A DNA stretch of 64,000 bases from Clostridiales bacterium VE202-01. GTDB lineage: Bacteria > Bacillota_I > Bacilli_A > Erysipelotrichales > Coprobacillaceae. Shown in pieces: positions 46,478-57,082 of this stretch. The stretch lies in assembly GCA_000508865.1 (NCBI GenBank), contig BAHP02000062.1:26055-90054 (forward strand), read 5' to 3'. Every line of letters starts with the position of its first letter. Position 1 is the stretch's first letter. The notes beneath the pieces were generated by a model. That model had not been told where the DNA came from, ran no database searches, and saw nothing but the letters and a program-made list of their open reading frames with translations. The position numbers and the translations under genes are program-made.

Positions 46478-48205
46478 TTATTTTTTAAAGCAGATAATAG
46501 TTTTAAATAGATCCCCATCAATATCGATCTTAAATTCCCCGCCTTGAACTTCAGTAAAACTTTTTGCAATCGCTAATCCTAAACCACTGCCAGTTTCATG
46601 CCTCGATTTATCGCCACGAACAAATCTTTCAACGATTTCATCAGCTGTAAAATTCATCTGTGTAGCCGAGATATTTTTAAATTCAACCACTATTTTATTG
46701 ACATCATCTTTAACTTCAAGATAGACACGACTATTGATCATCGCGTATTTAGCGATATTAGTAAAAAGATTTTCAAATATGCGGTAGGTTTTATCACCAT
46801 CTAGTTTTAATTTAATATCCGTACTTTCATACTTTCTTATTAGAATTAAATTTTTAGCTTCTAAAATCTCTTTACTTTCAGTATATGTCTGTTCTAACAA
46901 TGCAATAATATTAAGATTCATTAAATTCAACTGAATGTTACCACTATTGATTTTACTAATTTCAAAAAAATCCTCAATTAGCGTAGTTAATCTATTTACA
47001 TACAAATTCAAATTATTCAAATATTCATGCCGCGTTTTTTCAGTAAGTAAATCATCCTGTAATAATACAATATAATTTTTTATACATGTTAATGGTGTTT
47101 TTAAATCATGGGACACATTACTAATCAGCTCATTTTTCATATTTTGAGATTTTATTTCTTCTTCAACAGCTTTTTTAAAACCATCTTTGATATTATTAAA
47201 TTCAATCTCTAACTGATTAAAAACGCCTAAATCAGCCTCTATCTCCATATCAAAATTTCCTTTTCCCAGTTCTTGAGCGGCTTTTAATAAGCGATTATAA
47301 TCTTTTTGAATCTTCATTCCTTTATTTTCCAACCAAAAAAAAGTACTAATAAGATAAACAAATATAAATATATAATTATTTAAAACTACTAATAAGATGA
47401 AAATAAATCCTGCATTAATAACTACATATTTTAAAATCATCTTATTTATTGGAATTAATAAATCTATTTGTATAAACATATTTAATTTATCTTCTACATC
47501 CATAAAGAACATTTTAAAATAATCTTTAATAACATGAATATATCTAAAACCAATTAAAACTATTATTAATCCGCCAACTATCCATAGTTTAATCAGAAAA
47601 CAATTTGGAACCTTTTTATTTTTAGAAATAATATAAATTATTTCTAATTTTTAGGACGATTAATTTTTATCTTATTAAGAAAATCACTATGACTATCCAT
47701 GCGATAATGGATGCGTAAAAGTTTTTCTAAGCTAAAATATGAAGATGACTCATTATGTATATTACCTTCTTTTTTTAAATCCCCATTTTCATCATAAAAC
47801 ATCACACTATAAAAATAATATTTACTTTTATCATCAAAATCATCTTGATTAATATTATTTGATATGATTTTATTTGTTTTTGTATTTTTTATTGAATAAA
47901 TGAAATCATGGTCGTTTTGAAAACATCTTTTTGTATAATCCATAATATTATAAAATTTATTACTGATCTGCCACTTATCCTTATCAGGGATAGTTTCATC
48001 AAAAAATAAAATTTCATATTCGGGATCTAATTTTTTTTGCCATTGCTAGTGTGAAATATTGAAAATCTTCATTTAAATAAGACATCTTTTCTTTATGTTT
48101 TTGCAAACTAATATCTTTTCTTAGATTATCATTAAACAATAAAATAAGAATTACTAAAATCAAAAGAAAAAAAATAAAACTACATATTCGTTTTAACACA
48201 ATCAT
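46478..48205 (-). pseudogene. Sensor histidine kinase, two frameshifts
   Basis: Three frames code one kinase of about 575 residues: an N-terminal membrane helix (FFLLILVILILLF), an outside sensor domain (MDYTKRCFQNDHDFIYSIKN), a second helix, a HAMP-like linker, NVSHDLKTPLT with the phospho-His and GSGLGLAIAKS. The T8 run at 48031-48038 should be T7 and the T5 run at 47648-47652 should be T6. Starts with ATGA overlap to the response regulator. It should sense an outside signal and phosphorylate that regulator. Confidence 0.82.
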
Positions 48206-48921
48206 AATTTCACCGATACTTTTTCAATTTTATAACCAATTCCCCATACCACTTTTAAATACTCTGGTTTTTTAGGATTTATTTCTATTTTTTCTCTTAA
48301 TTTTCTAATATGAACCATGATAGTTTCTGTATTTATTGCTTCTTCTTTCCAGACTGCCTGATAAATTTCTTCAGCAGAATAAACTCTCCCTGGATAACTC
48401 ATCAACAATTCAAGAATTTGAAATTCTTTTGCTGTCAAGCGAACTGTTTTATCATTGACGATTACTTCTTTAGTGTATTTATCAAGTTCAAGTCCTCCAA
48501 CGATAAGGCGGTGATCATTATCGCTAGAAATCGACTTATTTTTTAATAACATGATCTGATCATATCTTCTAATATTTGCATTAACTCTGGCAATCAGCTC
48601 CATAGGTTCAAAAGGTTTTGTGACATAATCATCAGCACCTAAATTTAAACCAGTAATTTTATCAATATCTTCTGACTTAGCACTTAAAAAAATAATTGGA
48701 AAGTCATATTTTTGCCGTAATTTTAAAGTCATCGTAATCCCGTCCATCACTGGCATCATAATATCAATAATAGCAAGATGAATCTCATTAATATTAATAA
48801 TTTCTAATCCTTCCTGCCCATTGGTGGCAGCAAATACTTTATATCCTTGATTTTTTAAGAATACGCTTACTGTATCTCTTATTCCCTGTTCATCTTCAAC
48901 TATTAATATTGCATGTTCCAT
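48202..48921 (-). CDS. OmpR-family response regulator
   Basis: 239 residues. Receiver domain with Asp in LAIIDIMMPVMDGITM and KPFEPMELIARV; C-terminal winged helix (LTAKEFQILELLMSYPGRVY and HIRKLREKIEINPKKPEYLK). Partner of the overlapping kinase. The MacB-like ABC transporter gene lies upstream in the same direction, making cell-envelope stress or antimicrobial peptides plausible targets. Confidence 0.94.
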   Translation of the reverse strand: MEHAILIVEDEQGIRDTVSVFLKNQGYKVFAATNGQEGLEIININEIHLAIIDIMMPVMDGITMTLKLRQKYDFPIIFLSAKSEDIDKITGLNLGADDYVTKPFEPMELIARVNANIRRYDQIMLLKNKSISSDNDHRLIVGGLELDKYTKEVIVNDKTVRLTAKEFQILELLMSYPGRVYSAEEIYQAVWKEEAINTETIMVHIRKLREKIEINPKKPEYLKVVWGIGYKIEKVSVKL

Positions 48922-49121
48922 AACTCATTTCCTTTCTCAGTAATATTTCAGTATGATTTATGTACTTCTTTATTATGAATGATAAAAATAAACTGAATAT
49001 ATTCAAAATTCTTAAAAAATCCTTAAATTTCATTTTATTTCTAATCTTAATGTTTAAAAACTGCTTGTATCACTATCCTTTAAAAATATAAATAATTAAT
49101 TATAAAAATCAGATAAAAAAG

Positions 49122-49192
49122 CCTGTAAAACAAGTAATCAAATATTTTATCATTAAGAATGATTGCTTGATTATTCAACTACTTTTTACAGG
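49122..49192. other. Long inverted-repeat region in the 389-bp gap 48922-49310
   Basis: CCTGTAAAA (49122-49130) pairs with TTTTTACAGG (49183-49192), and the interior contains a second imperfect stem (TTGATTACTTG/CAAGCAATCA). On the minus strand it ends in TTTTTT, so it may be a second terminator or a structured RNA. The rest of the gap shows only the response-regulator leader and AT-rich sequence. Confidence 0.45.
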
Positions 49193-49228
49193 TAATACGA
49201 TATTAATTTCTTTATTTTAGGTAAACGT

Positions 49229-49259
49229 AAAAAAAGAGATTTTTATTAAACCTCTTTTT
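49229..49259 (-). terminator. Terminator of the ABC transporter gene
   Basis: AAAAAGAG/CTCTTTTT stem with a loop of about 13 bases and a T7 run on the minus strand, 50 bases after the stop. Confidence 0.6.
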
Positions 49260-49310
49260 ATATAAATCAAATAGATATTAAATAATATATTACATATGAT
49301 CTAACCCTGT

Positions 49311-52300
49311 TTATTCTGATCTTAGCGCTGTTACAGCATCTTCTTGAGCAGCTTTTTTTGATGGAATCAACCCACCGATAAGCGTTAAAACAACACTTAA
49401 AACAATTAAAATAATTGCTCCTGCAATTGGTAGTGCAGCATTAAGACTAGTATTACCAGCTAGATGATGAATAACCATATTACCTGGTATCAACAATAAA
49501 AGTGTGATTCCTATACCTAATAAACCAGCCAGCAAGCCAATAATAAATGTTTCCGCATTAAATACTTGCGATATATTGTGCTTTGAAGCCCCAATAGCCC
49601 GTAAGATCCCGATTTCTTTTTTACGCTCTAAAACACTAATATAAGTAATAACGCCAATCATAATCGATGATACAACTAAAGAAATAGCGACAAATGCAAC
49701 TAAAACATAACTGATCATATTAATAATATCTGTAACAGATGACATTAAAGCACCAACATAATCGGTATAAGTAATAACTTTATTATCATCAATTTTTTCC
49801 ATTCGTTCATTATAACTATCCAAAATATTAATAACTTCCTGTTTACTTTCAAAGTCTTTAGGATAAATATTTATACCGCTTGGTTTATCAAATTCTGCGT
49901 ATTGAAGCTTACTTAAATTATTATCATAAGAAGTTGTTTCTTTTGACATCAACGATATCATCAATTCAGATAAATCTTCTTCATTCATATTTACTTTTAT
50001 TGCGTTAGCAAAAGCATTAGTGTCTATTGAGATAGCATTTTGCATATTTGTTGCCAATTGCCCCATTTGTTTATTTATTTCTGTGCTTAATTGTTCTTGC
50101 AGTGATTTCATCAAAGTTTCACTATATTGTCTCACTGCTGCTTGGATTTGAACCTGTAGTTCGTTTTGAAATTGAGCAAGGAGCCCGCTTTCTTGTAAAA
50201 TATTTGTCAATTCTTTTTGAATAAGACTTTGTGCTTGAGATGTTTGAATATAAGTTCTAAAATATTCTGTTATTTTTTCTGGATCAGTTAAATTATTTTC
50301 AGTAGTATAGTTTTGAAAATCTGTCACGAGTGTTTGCATCAAAGAAGTAAACTGATCATTACTAAATTCAATTTTTATATTCGAGAAAAAATTGTCCATA
50401 TTTATTGCAGGTAATGAATTAAAATCTAAACTAATATTACTTAGATCCAAACCACTAGGATCTATTTTTAGTTTATTTTGATCAATCGTAAAAGCTTTTT
50501 TCAACATTTCAGTATCAACGGTAAATAAAGACTGCATATCAAATTTTTGTTCATTTTCTTCATTTTCAAATGATTGTCCAGTAAAAACATTAATATTCGG
50601 ATCCGCTAATTGTTTTTTTACTATTTCACTTAATGAAGCCTGCTCTATAACATGGGTAGTTAAAGAAGCTGGATAACCAATACCATTGTTTAACATCGTT
50701 GCACTAGCCCCATCGCTTGGCTGGACGATCCCAACGATAGTTAAGTCTTCACTATTATTAATAAGCTCGCGCATATATGCTTCATCGTCAGTTTTATCTC
50801 GATAAACACCATATGTTTCATCATATACATAACAATTAGAGGAATCTACAAGTTTAAATTTAGTCCCTAAAACATCATCATAATCATATGATTTAATATC
50901 ATCAGGTGTAGTAACTTCTTCTTCACTTGCAAATTGCTGGATCATTTCATCAAGTTCATCATAATCACGCAATCCTAATGTATAAAGCATCAAATCACTT
51001 ATCTTCCCACTTCCTGTTAAGACCAAAACACATTCATTATATTTTTTTGGCCATCTTCCAGCCTTTACATCATATTGATCTTCATATAATTTTGAATTAC
51101 TTGGCATTTGATAGAAAACATCTGTACTCATCATCATTGACATCATACTATTGGAACTTGTTGATGATCCCAATCCTAATGCTGAAAATGATTTATCGGG
51201 ATTAACCTGTCTTATTTTTTCTGTATTAGAACTATAAATTTGTGGTACAGCATTATAGCTATATTCTATCGAATTTGTATATTTATCAACACCACTATTA
51301 CCTTGATCTAAATATGTCTTTAAAGATGCTAAATCATTCGAACCAATCTTTGAAAACATATTTGTAATCATTTGTGCAACCTGGATTTTAGCTTCGTCAT
51401 CTTCTTTTTGATTATTATCCTGCGTCTCTTCAACTAACATCGAAGTCAAATCAATACCACTGCTTTGAATCTGTAAAGGATATTCTGATAACGTATCTTC
51501 TTCAATCGTTTTAATATACTCATTTACACCATTAGAAAGAGATAATATTAAAGAAATTCCAATGATTCCAATAGAACCAGCAAATGAAGTTAAGATAGTT
51601 CGGGCTTTTTTTATTTTCAAATTATTAAAACTAAGTGATAAAGCTGTTAAAAAAGACATTGATGATTTACCCATATTTTCATGCCTAGGTGCTTCTAATT
51701 CATCTTCTTTTACTACATACTTATTAGAATCAGAACGAATTACACCATCACGTAATTCTACGATTCTTGTAGCATATTCCTTAGCTAATTCAGGATTATG
51801 AGTAACCATTACAACCAAACGATCTTTAGCCACTTCTTTTAAAAGTTCCATGACTTGAACACTTGTCTCACTATCTAGTGCTCCTGTCGGTTCATCGGCT
51901 AATAAAATATCGGGATTATTTATCAAGGCTCGGGCAATTGCAACTCTTTGCATTTGTCCTCCTGACATTTGATTTGGCTTTTTATGTCCTTGATTTCCTA
52001 AACCAACTTGTTCAAGCGCTTTTTTAGCTCGTTCTTTTCGTTCTGCTTTTGATATACCCGATATCGTTAATGCTAGTTCAACATTTGATAATACTGTTTG
52101 ATGAGGTATTAAATTATAACTTTGGAAAACAAATCCTATCGTATGATTACGATACGAATCCCAATCCCGATCTTTATATTTTTTAGTAGATATCCCATTA
52201 ATGATCATATCACCACTATCATAGCGATCAAGACCGCCAATAATATTTAAAAGTGTCGTTTTCCCTGAGCCACTAGGACCTAATATTGCTACAAACTCAT

Positions 52301-52391
52301 TATCACGTAAATTTAAACTAACACCGTCCAATGCTTTTTGTACTAAATTTCCCGTTTTATATTCCTTATAAATATTCTTAACTTGAAGCAT
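49311..52391 (-). CDS. ABC transporter, ATPase fused to FtsX-type permease (MacB-like)
   Basis: 1026 residues. ATPase 1-225 with GPSGSGKTT, MSGGQMQRVAIAR and ADEPTGALD; then a first membrane helix (about 262-285), a long outside region (290-880) rich in Gln/Asn coiled coil, and three helices of an FtsX permease (YVLVAFVAISLVVSSIMIGV). Fusions of this kind export or sense peptides, lipoproteins or drugs. Its neighbour is a two-component system that may control it. A single-gene transporter; substrate unknown. Confidence 0.9.
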   Translation of the reverse strand: MLQVKNIYKEYKTGNLVQKALDGVSLNLRDNEFVAILGPSGSGKTTLLNIIGGLDRYDSGDMIINGISTKKYKDRDWDSYRNHTIGFVFQSYNLIPHQTVLSNVELALTISGISKAERKERAKKALEQVGLGNQGHKKPNQMSGGQMQRVAIARALINNPDILLADEPTGALDSETSVQVMELLKEVAKDRLVVMVTHNPELAKEYATRIVELRDGVIRSDSNKYVVKEDELEAPRHENMGKSSMSFLTALSLSFNNLKIKKARTILTSFAGSIGIIGISLILSLSNGVNEYIKTIEEDTLSEYPLQIQSSGIDLTSMLVEETQDNNQKEDDEAKIQVAQMITNMFSKIGSNDLASLKTYLDQGNSGVDKYTNSIEYSYNAVPQIYSSNTEKIRQVNPDKSFSALGLGSSTSSNSMMSMMMSTDVFYQMPSNSKLYEDQYDVKAGRWPKKYNECVLVLTGSGKISDLMLYTLGLRDYDELDEMIQQFASEEEVTTPDDIKSYDYDDVLGTKFKLVDSSNCYVYDETYGVYRDKTDDEAYMRELINNSEDLTIVGIVQPSDGASATMLNNGIGYPASLTTHVIEQASLSEIVKKQLADPNINVFTGQSFENEENEQKFDMQSLFTVDTEMLKKAFTIDQNKLKIDPSGLDLSNISLDFNSLPAINMDNFFSNIKIEFSNDQFTSLMQTLVTDFQNYTTENNLTDPEKITEYFRTYIQTSQAQSLIQKELTNILQESGLLAQFQNELQVQIQAAVRQYSETLMKSLQEQLSTEINKQMGQLATNMQNAISIDTNAFANAIKVNMNEEDLSELMISLMSKETTSYDNNLSKLQYAEFDKPSGINIYPKDFESKQEVINILDSYNERMEKIDDNKVITYTDYVGALMSSVTDIINMISYVLVAFVAISLVVSSIMIGVITYISVLERKKEIGILRAIGASKHNISQVFNAETFIIGLLAGLLGIGITLLLLIPGNMVIHHLAGNTSLNAALPIAGAIILIVLSVVLTLIGGLIPSKKAAQEDAVTALRSE

Positions 52392-52565
52392 ATTGCATCC
52401 TCCTATTTTTAGTATACATCAACATTATATGGTTCAAAAATAAACTAAAGATAAACACAAATATAAAATTATATTTTTTCTAAAATAACTTAACTTCCCA
52501 TCTTCACACATATTTTATTATCAACACGTTATTAATATTATACATTTTTTATTTACTGATCATAA

Positions 52566-52985
52566 TTAAATAAATTCTTCTGCATCCAAAACTTGATATC
52601 CTGCCTGGATAAGAGCTTTGGCAAATAAACCTTGTCCAGCGATCAATTTATTAGTAAAACTTCCATCATAAATTTGATTAACTCCACATGTAGGACTTCT
52701 TGATTGGAGAATAACTAGATCAATTTTTTCATCCTTTATTTTTTCTAATGCTAGTTGGCATGCTTTTTGATAACTAGCATCAACATTATTACCATCAATA
52801 TCAGTAACAACCCCCTTTACGATTTCTGCACAAGGACGAGGAATCGTCATATTTGCTAGTAATTCTGGACATATTTCTATAACTTCTTTGTCTTCTAAAA
52901 ACTTGATGACCTTACTGTTAAGATTATTTCCACCATTGTATTTGCAATTTCTACCCAATATACAAGAACTTACCAATACCTTCAT
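52566..52985 (-). CDS. DUF523 protein
   Basis: 139 residues with SSCILGRNCKYNGGNN, CPELLANMTIPRPCAEI and SRSPTCGVNQIYDGSF: the conserved Cys-rich pattern of DUF523 (YbbK type). The family probably binds a metal or Fe-S cluster; its function is not known. Monocistronic. Confidence 0.85.
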   Translation of the reverse strand: MKVLVSSCILGRNCKYNGGNNLNSKVIKFLEDKEVIEICPELLANMTIPRPCAEIVKGVVTDIDGNNVDASYQKACQLALEKIKDEKIDLVILQSRSPTCGVNQIYDGSFTNKLIAGQGLFAKALIQAGYQVLDAEEFI

Positions 52986-53126
52986 TATTAATCACCTCAC
53001 ATTTAAAAAAATTCCTTTTTAGTATAATACAAAGATATCAAAAAAACAAAAATAATCACTAAATTATAAATATTAGTTTTGGAAAATAAAAAATTTTCAT
53101 TCTATGATATATTGTTGCTTTGGTGA

Positions 53127-53264
53127 ACACCAAAAACAAATAGACAGTATTATATTCGAGAGTTAGAAAACAATGGTTTCATTTCCATAAAAGTATATTC
53201 TGTTCACCTAAAACAAAAAGACCTCAAAAAGCTCTATTCCTGTACTAGAGCAATGGATGAGTAG
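53127..53264 (+). pseudogene. Fragment of a helix-turn-helix protein
   Basis: A 45-codon open stretch without start or ribosome site: TPKTNRQYYIRELENNGFIS then a beta-wing-like VYSVHLKQKDL, ending in TAG. It resembles the end of a winged helix in a replication or regulatory protein and looks like a remnant of a lost mobile gene. The rest of the gap 52992-53371 holds only the fructokinase terminator. Confidence 0.3.
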
Positions 53265-53295
53265 ATATTGGATCATTTGTCATAATAATTGTAAA

Positions 53296-53316
53296 AGGGA
53301 CAACATAAATGTCCCT
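53296..53316 (-). terminator. Terminator of the sucrose operon
   Basis: Perfect AGGGACA/TGTCCCT stem, 7-base loop, followed by TTTT on the minus strand, 55 bases after the fructokinase stop. Confidence 0.75.
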
Positions 53317-53371
53317 AGGTAATATTCGTTTAGTAATTATCATTTTCTATATTTTTTAAACAAGCAGCATT

Positions 53372-54253
53372 TTAATTATTTTGTTTTGCTTCTAATGCTA
53401 GCGCTAATGCTCCTACAACACCAGCATTATCACCAAGTCCTGGATATACGATATAGTCTTTGATTTTATCTGTTGTCACTTCTTCTTTTTGAATATATTC
53501 ATTTAAAAACTGCTGAGTATAACGATGTATCATAGGAAAAAGCTGTTTTTGATGCATGACCCCACCACCTAAGATGATCTTTTTAGGTGATAAGATCAAT
53601 ATATAGTTAGCACATGCCTGACCGATATAATATGCTTCTAAATCCCAGGCTGGATGATTTTCTGGCAGCTCGCTTCCTTTAACTCCCCATCTTTTTTCTA
53701 TGGCTGGTCCGGCTGCTAACCCTTCTAAGCATGTTCCATGATATAGGCATGCTCCTTGATATGGATCATCATCTCTAACGATCATTTTCATATGTCCCAT
53801 TTCTGGATGCAATAAACCATGTACAAGTTTTCCACCTAAAATAGCACCACCGCCTATTCCAGTTCCAATTGTTAGATATAGTGCACTATCAAGTCCTTTA
53901 GCTGCTCCGAACATTGCTTCTCCTAAAGCTGCGCCATTGACATCTGTGTCAAATCCCATCGGGATATCATATCTTTCTTTTAAAGCACCCATAATATTAT
54001 AATTTGACCAGCCTGGTTTAGGGGTAGTTGTTATATATCCATATGTTGGACTATTAACATCTGGATCGATTGGACCAAAACTTCCGACTCCTAATGCTTC
54101 GATATCTTTATCATCAAAATATTGAAAAACATTTGCCATTGTTTTTTCTGGTTCTTCTGTTGGAAATGATGCCCGATCGATAATATTTCCATTTTCATCT
54201 CCAATACATACAACAAATTTTGTTCCTCCTGCTTCGATTGCTCCTAGCTTCAT
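53372..54253 (-). CDS. scrK: ROK-family fructokinase
   Basis: 293 residues. AIEAGGTKFVVCIGDENG (phosphate loop), TIGTGIGGGAILGG, and the ROK zinc motif HMKMIVRDDDPY followed by GACLYHGTCLEG. It phosphorylates fructose released from sucrose 6-phosphate by the adjacent hydrolases. Overlaps the preceding GH32 gene by four bases. Normal length. Confidence 0.92.
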   Translation of the reverse strand: MKLGAIEAGGTKFVVCIGDENGNIIDRASFPTEEPEKTMANVFQYFDDKDIEALGVGSFGPIDPDVNSPTYGYITTTPKPGWSNYNIMGALKERYDIPMGFDTDVNGAALGEAMFGAAKGLDSALYLTIGTGIGGGAILGGKLVHGLLHPEMGHMKMIVRDDDPYQGACLYHGTCLEGLAAGPAIEKRWGVKGSELPENHPAWDLEAYYIGQACANYILILSPKKIILGGGVMHQKQLFPMIHRYTQQFLNEYIQKEEVTTDKIKDYIVYPGLGDNAGVVGALALALEAKQNN

Positions 54254-55626
54254 ATCTTTGTCTCCTTTTTTTCTATAATGTTATATGGTTTCAGTTCATA
54301 ATAGTCCATGGTCATTGGACAAGAAACTTTTATTTTTGTATCATGATAAGAATCATAAACACGTGTCGTCATTACCTTCTGACCATGATTAATAAATATT
54401 TCAAGTGATGATATGTCACTAAATATATCTATTTCACTTATCTCATTTATTTTAACACATCTTTTATCTCTACCATAGCCGCTTTCTTGTAACGATAGGA
54501 TCAATATCTTTCCATCATATCTTAATTGAAGATCTTTTCTTAAATCAATTTGAAATTCTTGAGAAGTTATTTCAAGATGAATTTGACAAGCATGACTTTG
54601 ATAATAGTATATTTCTTTTTCAACTAATTCTTTATATAGATGTTTTATTCTTAAATTTTTTGTTTCACGAATGGGATATTGATAAATTTGATTATCCTTA
54701 AATGTTAATTCCCTAGGAAGTATCAATGCATCATTCCAATTATATTGAATAGTTGGAGTTTTATAAGGACAATCGGGTATTCCCATCCAGCCAACAAGAA
54801 TTCGTCTTTTATCCTGGCTTAAAAAGGTTCTGGCGGCATAAAAATCAAATCCTTCATCAAACGATTGAAACCTTTCTAATTGATAATTATTTCTAAAATC
54901 ACCATTTAAAATAAAATATCCACATTGATGATTGTTTTCGTATTCATGTTGTTTTATCCCTTGAGGACAGCAAACCAGGATTTGCTGCTGGGACAGTTCA
55001 AAATAATCAGGACATTCCCACATATAACCTAATTTCTCTTCAGTTTTAATTCTTTGAATAAATTTCCATTCTTTTTTATCTTTACTTTCGTAAGCAAGGA
55101 TCATTCCCTGATCATGAATGTCTCTTGCACCTAAAAACATATAATACTGGTCTTGATAAAAAACATAAGGATCTCTAACATGCTTTGTCATATCTTGAGG
55201 AAAATCGGCATTTGTCATCAATAATTGTTTATCATCAAAATGAATATAATCAGCACTTTGAACCATCAAAACATTTTGTTCTCTACCTGCCATGATATAA
55301 TCATAATTTCCCTGATGACGAACATTTCCAGTATAAAACAAATACAATTTTCCTTTTTCATAAAAACCGCTGCCACTATAAACACCATCTCTATCATATC
55401 GGCTATCTGGCAAAAGTGCTATTGGTTCTTGAACAAAGTTGATAAAATCCTGCGTACTATAATGTCTCCAAATACAAGGAACTCTTCCTTTTGTTTTAAA
55501 GGCTTGAGGATCATTAAGATAAAATATGTGGAAGGTATCTTCGATTTGGCACATGCCATTAGGATCAGCAATCGTTCCTTCTAACGGCATTAAATGATAT
55601 TTTAAACGATATTCATTATTTTTCAT
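54250..55626 (-). CDS. Second GH32 enzyme, divergent
   Basis: 458 residues. Five-bladed propeller with the nucleophile in TIADPNGMCQ, the stabiliser in VRDPYVF and the acid in MWECPDYF, so catalysis should be intact, but the canonical W-x-N before DPNG is missing and the next block (FYLNDPQAFKTKGRVP) differs from the sucrose-6-phosphate hydrolase next to it. Probably a duplicate shifted to another beta-fructoside or sucrose analogue. It overlaps the scrB end by eleven bases. Confidence 0.85.
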   Translation of the reverse strand: MKNNEYRLKYHLMPLEGTIADPNGMCQIEDTFHIFYLNDPQAFKTKGRVPCIWRHYSTQDFINFVQEPIALLPDSRYDRDGVYSGSGFYEKGKLYLFYTGNVRHQGNYDYIMAGREQNVLMVQSADYIHFDDKQLLMTNADFPQDMTKHVRDPYVFYQDQYYMFLGARDIHDQGMILAYESKDKKEWKFIQRIKTEEKLGYMWECPDYFELSQQQILVCCPQGIKQHEYENNHQCGYFILNGDFRNNYQLERFQSFDEGFDFYAARTFLSQDKRRILVGWMGIPDCPYKTPTIQYNWNDALILPRELTFKDNQIYQYPIRETKNLRIKHLYKELVEKEIYYYQSHACQIHLEITSQEFQIDLRKDLQLRYDGKILILSLQESGYGRDKRCVKINEISEIDIFSDISSLEIFINHGQKVMTTRVYDSYHDTKIKVSCPMTMDYYELKPYNIIEKKETKI

Positions 55627-57063
55627 TTTTCTCGATTTGATAGCTATCTAAAGGATAGTAAGTTAATTTTCCTTGATGACTTGTATGAAAATAAAGATGC
55701 TGTGATAATGTTTCACTATACACCCTTGTCGTAAAAACTTCTTGTCCACCATTGACAAATATTTCTAAAGCCGATGTATCACTCCAAATATCCAAATGCC
55801 TAACTTCTTTGATTTCAACACTTCTTTGATCACGCCCACAACCGCTTGTTCCTAGTGATAATGTTAAAACATGATCTTTATAATTCAAGAAAACATCATC
55901 TCTTATTTGAATTTGAAAATCTTTTTGATTTTTAAACTCAATATCCATTTCATAACATACATCATCATATGATGTATCATTCCATTGATCTATATCCATT
56001 TCATATTTTTCTTTTCTTAACTGTTTCATCTCAACTAATGGCTGTTGAATAATTTTTCCATCTTTTTGAATCAGCATTCTTGGCATTGTCAAAGCATGCT
56101 GCCAGCTATATTGAATAGTAGGATCATTATGATAAGATGCATCTGGGATTCCCATCCATGCATATAAAATATGTCTGCCTTTTTCATCAATAAAACTTTG
56201 CGGGGCATATATATCAAATCCTCGATCTAATTCTTTAAACTCTCCCAAATTGTATTGGTTTTGCTCAAAATCATATTCTAATTGAAAATATCCCATCTGA
56301 TAAACATTAGCATAATCATAACCATTCTGCCCAACTCCCTGGGGACAGCAAATCAAAAATAATTGTCCATCTATTTCTAATAAATCGGGACATTCCCACA
56401 TATAACCAAAAGGTTGCGGTGTTGTTATACAGTTATAATACTGAAAATTTTGTAAATCCTGGCTTCGATAAAGTAATACACAGCCTTGGCTATCTCTTGT
56501 TCGGGCTCCTAAAACCATATAATAATATTTCCCTTTTTTAAAGATTTTAGGATCTCTTACATGTTTTGACATATTATGAGGATAATCATCATTATCTAAA
56601 ATTAATTTTTTCTACTTATCTCCATGCCATCTTCACTTGTAAAAAAAAGCGTATTTTGTTCTCTACCATCATTGATATAATCATAATCATCACGATCATT
56701 TAATTTAACATTTCCGGTATAAAAATAATATATTTTTCCATCTTCAACATAAGCTGAACCACTGTATACTCCATCACGATCTTCTTTTTGATCAGGGTAT
56801 AAAAATGGTTCTTCTTCTTTAAAATGAACCATATCTGTTGAAGTATAGTGACCCCATAATTTAATTCCCCAGTTACAGTCGTATGGTGTGTATTGAAAAT
56901 AAATGTGATAAATACCATCTTTTTGACATAATCCATTTGGATCATTCAGCCATCCAGTCGGAGGCATGAGGTGATAATGTAAACGATTTTTATCTTTTTT
57001 TACATTATCCCTCATATTTTGATGATTATCATATTGATCATAATAATCTTTTTTTGTCATCAT
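55616..57063 (-). pseudogene. scrB: Sucrose-6-phosphate hydrolase (GH32), frameshifted
   Basis: Canonical GH32: GWLNDPNGLCQKDGIYHIYF (nucleophile Asp), GVYSGSAYVED, SKHVRDPKIF and MWECPDLLEI (acid Glu). It cleaves sucrose 6-phosphate to glucose 6-phosphate and fructose. The frame breaks at 56602; adding one T to the T6 run at 56606-56611 joins the parts through KKLILDNDDYPHN to about 483 residues. GGAGG lies directly before an ATG at 57075, so the ATG at 57063 is the better start. Follows scrA. Confidence 0.88.
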
Positions 57064-57082
57064 ATTTTTATTCATCCTCCAG

